This document shows positions 13,687 through 14,110 of a stretch of DNA of 14,110 nt, piece after piece; positions within the stretch are counted from its first letter, which is position 1, and each line of letters begins with the position of its first letter. The stretch comes from Candidatus Nanopelagicales bacterium (GTDB taxonomy: Bacteria > Actinomycetota > Actinomycetes > S36-B12 > UBA10799). The notes beneath the pieces were generated by a model, which did not search any database, was not told where the DNA came from, and saw nothing but the letters and a program-made list of their open reading frames with translations. The position numbers and the translations under genes are program-made. The stretch covers positions 1 to 14,110 of the forward strand of contig JALOLM010000102.1 in NCBI GenBank assembly GCA_025455985.1, read 5' to 3'.

Positions 13687-14110
13687 AGGGCCACGACTGT
13701 TCCAGCAGTTCCCGCGTCTCCTCCAACAGTGCTGGCATCGTTTTGGTCCCGCCGACGACGGTGATGAAGTTGGTGTCGCCACCCCACCGAGGAACGACGT
13801 GCTGGTGCAGATGGCCCGCGATGCCCGCACCGCCGATCGAGCCCTGGTTCATGCCGATGTTGAACCCCTGCGGTCCGGCCACTGAGCGCATGGCGGTCAT
13901 CGCCTGTTGGGTCAGGTGCGAGAACTCCTCGATCTCGGCGGGCGTCAACTGGGTGTAGTCGGGGATGTGCCGATACGGACAGATCAGCATGTGCCCCGGG
14001 TTGTACGGGTAGAGGTTCAGCACCACGTAGGCCAACGTCCCGCGGCGCACGATCAATGCCGCGGCATCGTCGAGGCCTGGCACCCGGCAGAACGGGCAGT
14101 CATCGCCGGC
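13679..14110 (-). CDS. HIT-domain protein, Ap4A phosphorylase-like (5' end beyond window)
   Basis: HIT-family proteins act on nucleotide-phosphate bonds. This one resembles mycobacterial Rv2613c, described as a diadenosine tetraphosphate phosphorylase. The visible 143 residues include a likely zinc CPFC motif next to the window edge, YVVLNLYPYNPGHMLICPYR, FNIGMNQGSIGGAG, the histidine triad HLHQHVV, and PRWGGDTNFITVVGGTK near the C-terminus. The frame is open to the edge (14110), so the true start lies outside. A GTG at 14081-14083 would cut off the CPFC motif and is unlikely to be the start. The gene ends 13 bases from the converging EF-G-like gene. Confidence 0.92.
   Translation of the reverse strand, partial: AGDDCPFCRVPGLDDAAALIVRRGTLAYVVLNLYPYNPGHMLICPYRHIPDYTQLTPAEIEEFSHLTQQAMTAMRSVAGPQGFNIGMNQGSIGGAGIAGHLHQHVVPRWGGDTNFITVVGGTKTMPALLEETRELLEQSWPSQ

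Noticed and set aside
1..14110. tRNA, rRNA, CRISPR array, insertion sequence or phage genes
   Set aside because: None seen; the sequence is almost fully occupied by conserved protein genes with no suitable gaps.

Overview
The window comes from a high-GC actinobacterium (class Actinomycetes; no finer placement is justified). The evidence is strongly GC-biased codon use, frequent GTG starts, the phosphatidylinositol-mannoside genes pgsA-patA-pimA, the deoxyxylulose-5-phosphate-independent PLP synthase pair pdxS-pdxT, and a gene order (pgsA, patA, pimA, membrane protein, pdxS, pdxT, yebC, ruvC, ruvA, ruvB, yajC, secD, secF) that I recall as conserved in Streptomyces and, with insertions, in Mycobacterium. 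No RNA gene, mobile element, CRISPR array or phage gene was seen.

Layout on the minus strand, in transcription order (right to left): pgsA, patA, pimA, a LemA-like membrane protein, pdxS, pdxT, yebC, a WS/DGAT-type acyltransferase, ruvC, ruvA, ruvB, yajC, secD and secF. The genes are packed tightly. Many stop and start codons overlap by 1 or 4 nt (pgsA/patA, patA/pimA, pimA/lemA-like, pdxS/pdxT, pdxT/yebC, ruvC/ruvA, ruvA/ruvB, secD/secF). The only gaps above about 25 nt are before pdxS (48 nt), before the acyltransferase (26 nt) and before ruvC (76 nt). The last holds a good actinobacterial LexA/SOS box.

To the right, a plus-strand gene diverges from pgsA. It encodes a short, degenerate EF-G-like protein that seems to have lost its P-loop, G3 and NKxD motifs and the EF-G C-terminal domains. 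It converges on a minus-strand HIT-family (Ap4A phosphorylase-like) gene whose 5' end runs off the window.

Functional blocks: pgsA makes phosphatidylinositol phosphate, PimA adds the first mannose to phosphatidylinositol, and PatA acylates the product, all at the inner face of the plasma membrane. PdxS/PdxT make pyridoxal 5'-phosphate. YebC is a translation-associated or regulatory factor. RuvABC branch-migrate and cut Holliday junctions. YajC, SecD and SecF assist the SecYEG translocon.

The most unusual points are the EF-G-derived pseudo-GTPase, a histone-H1-like Lys/Ala/Pro tail fused to the acyltransferase, an Asn/Lys-rich 12-bp tandem repeat in SecD, cysteine pairs in the exported domains of both SecD and SecF, and the SOS box at ruvC. 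I found no convincing wholly new multi-gene system; most of the window is conserved housekeeping sequence.
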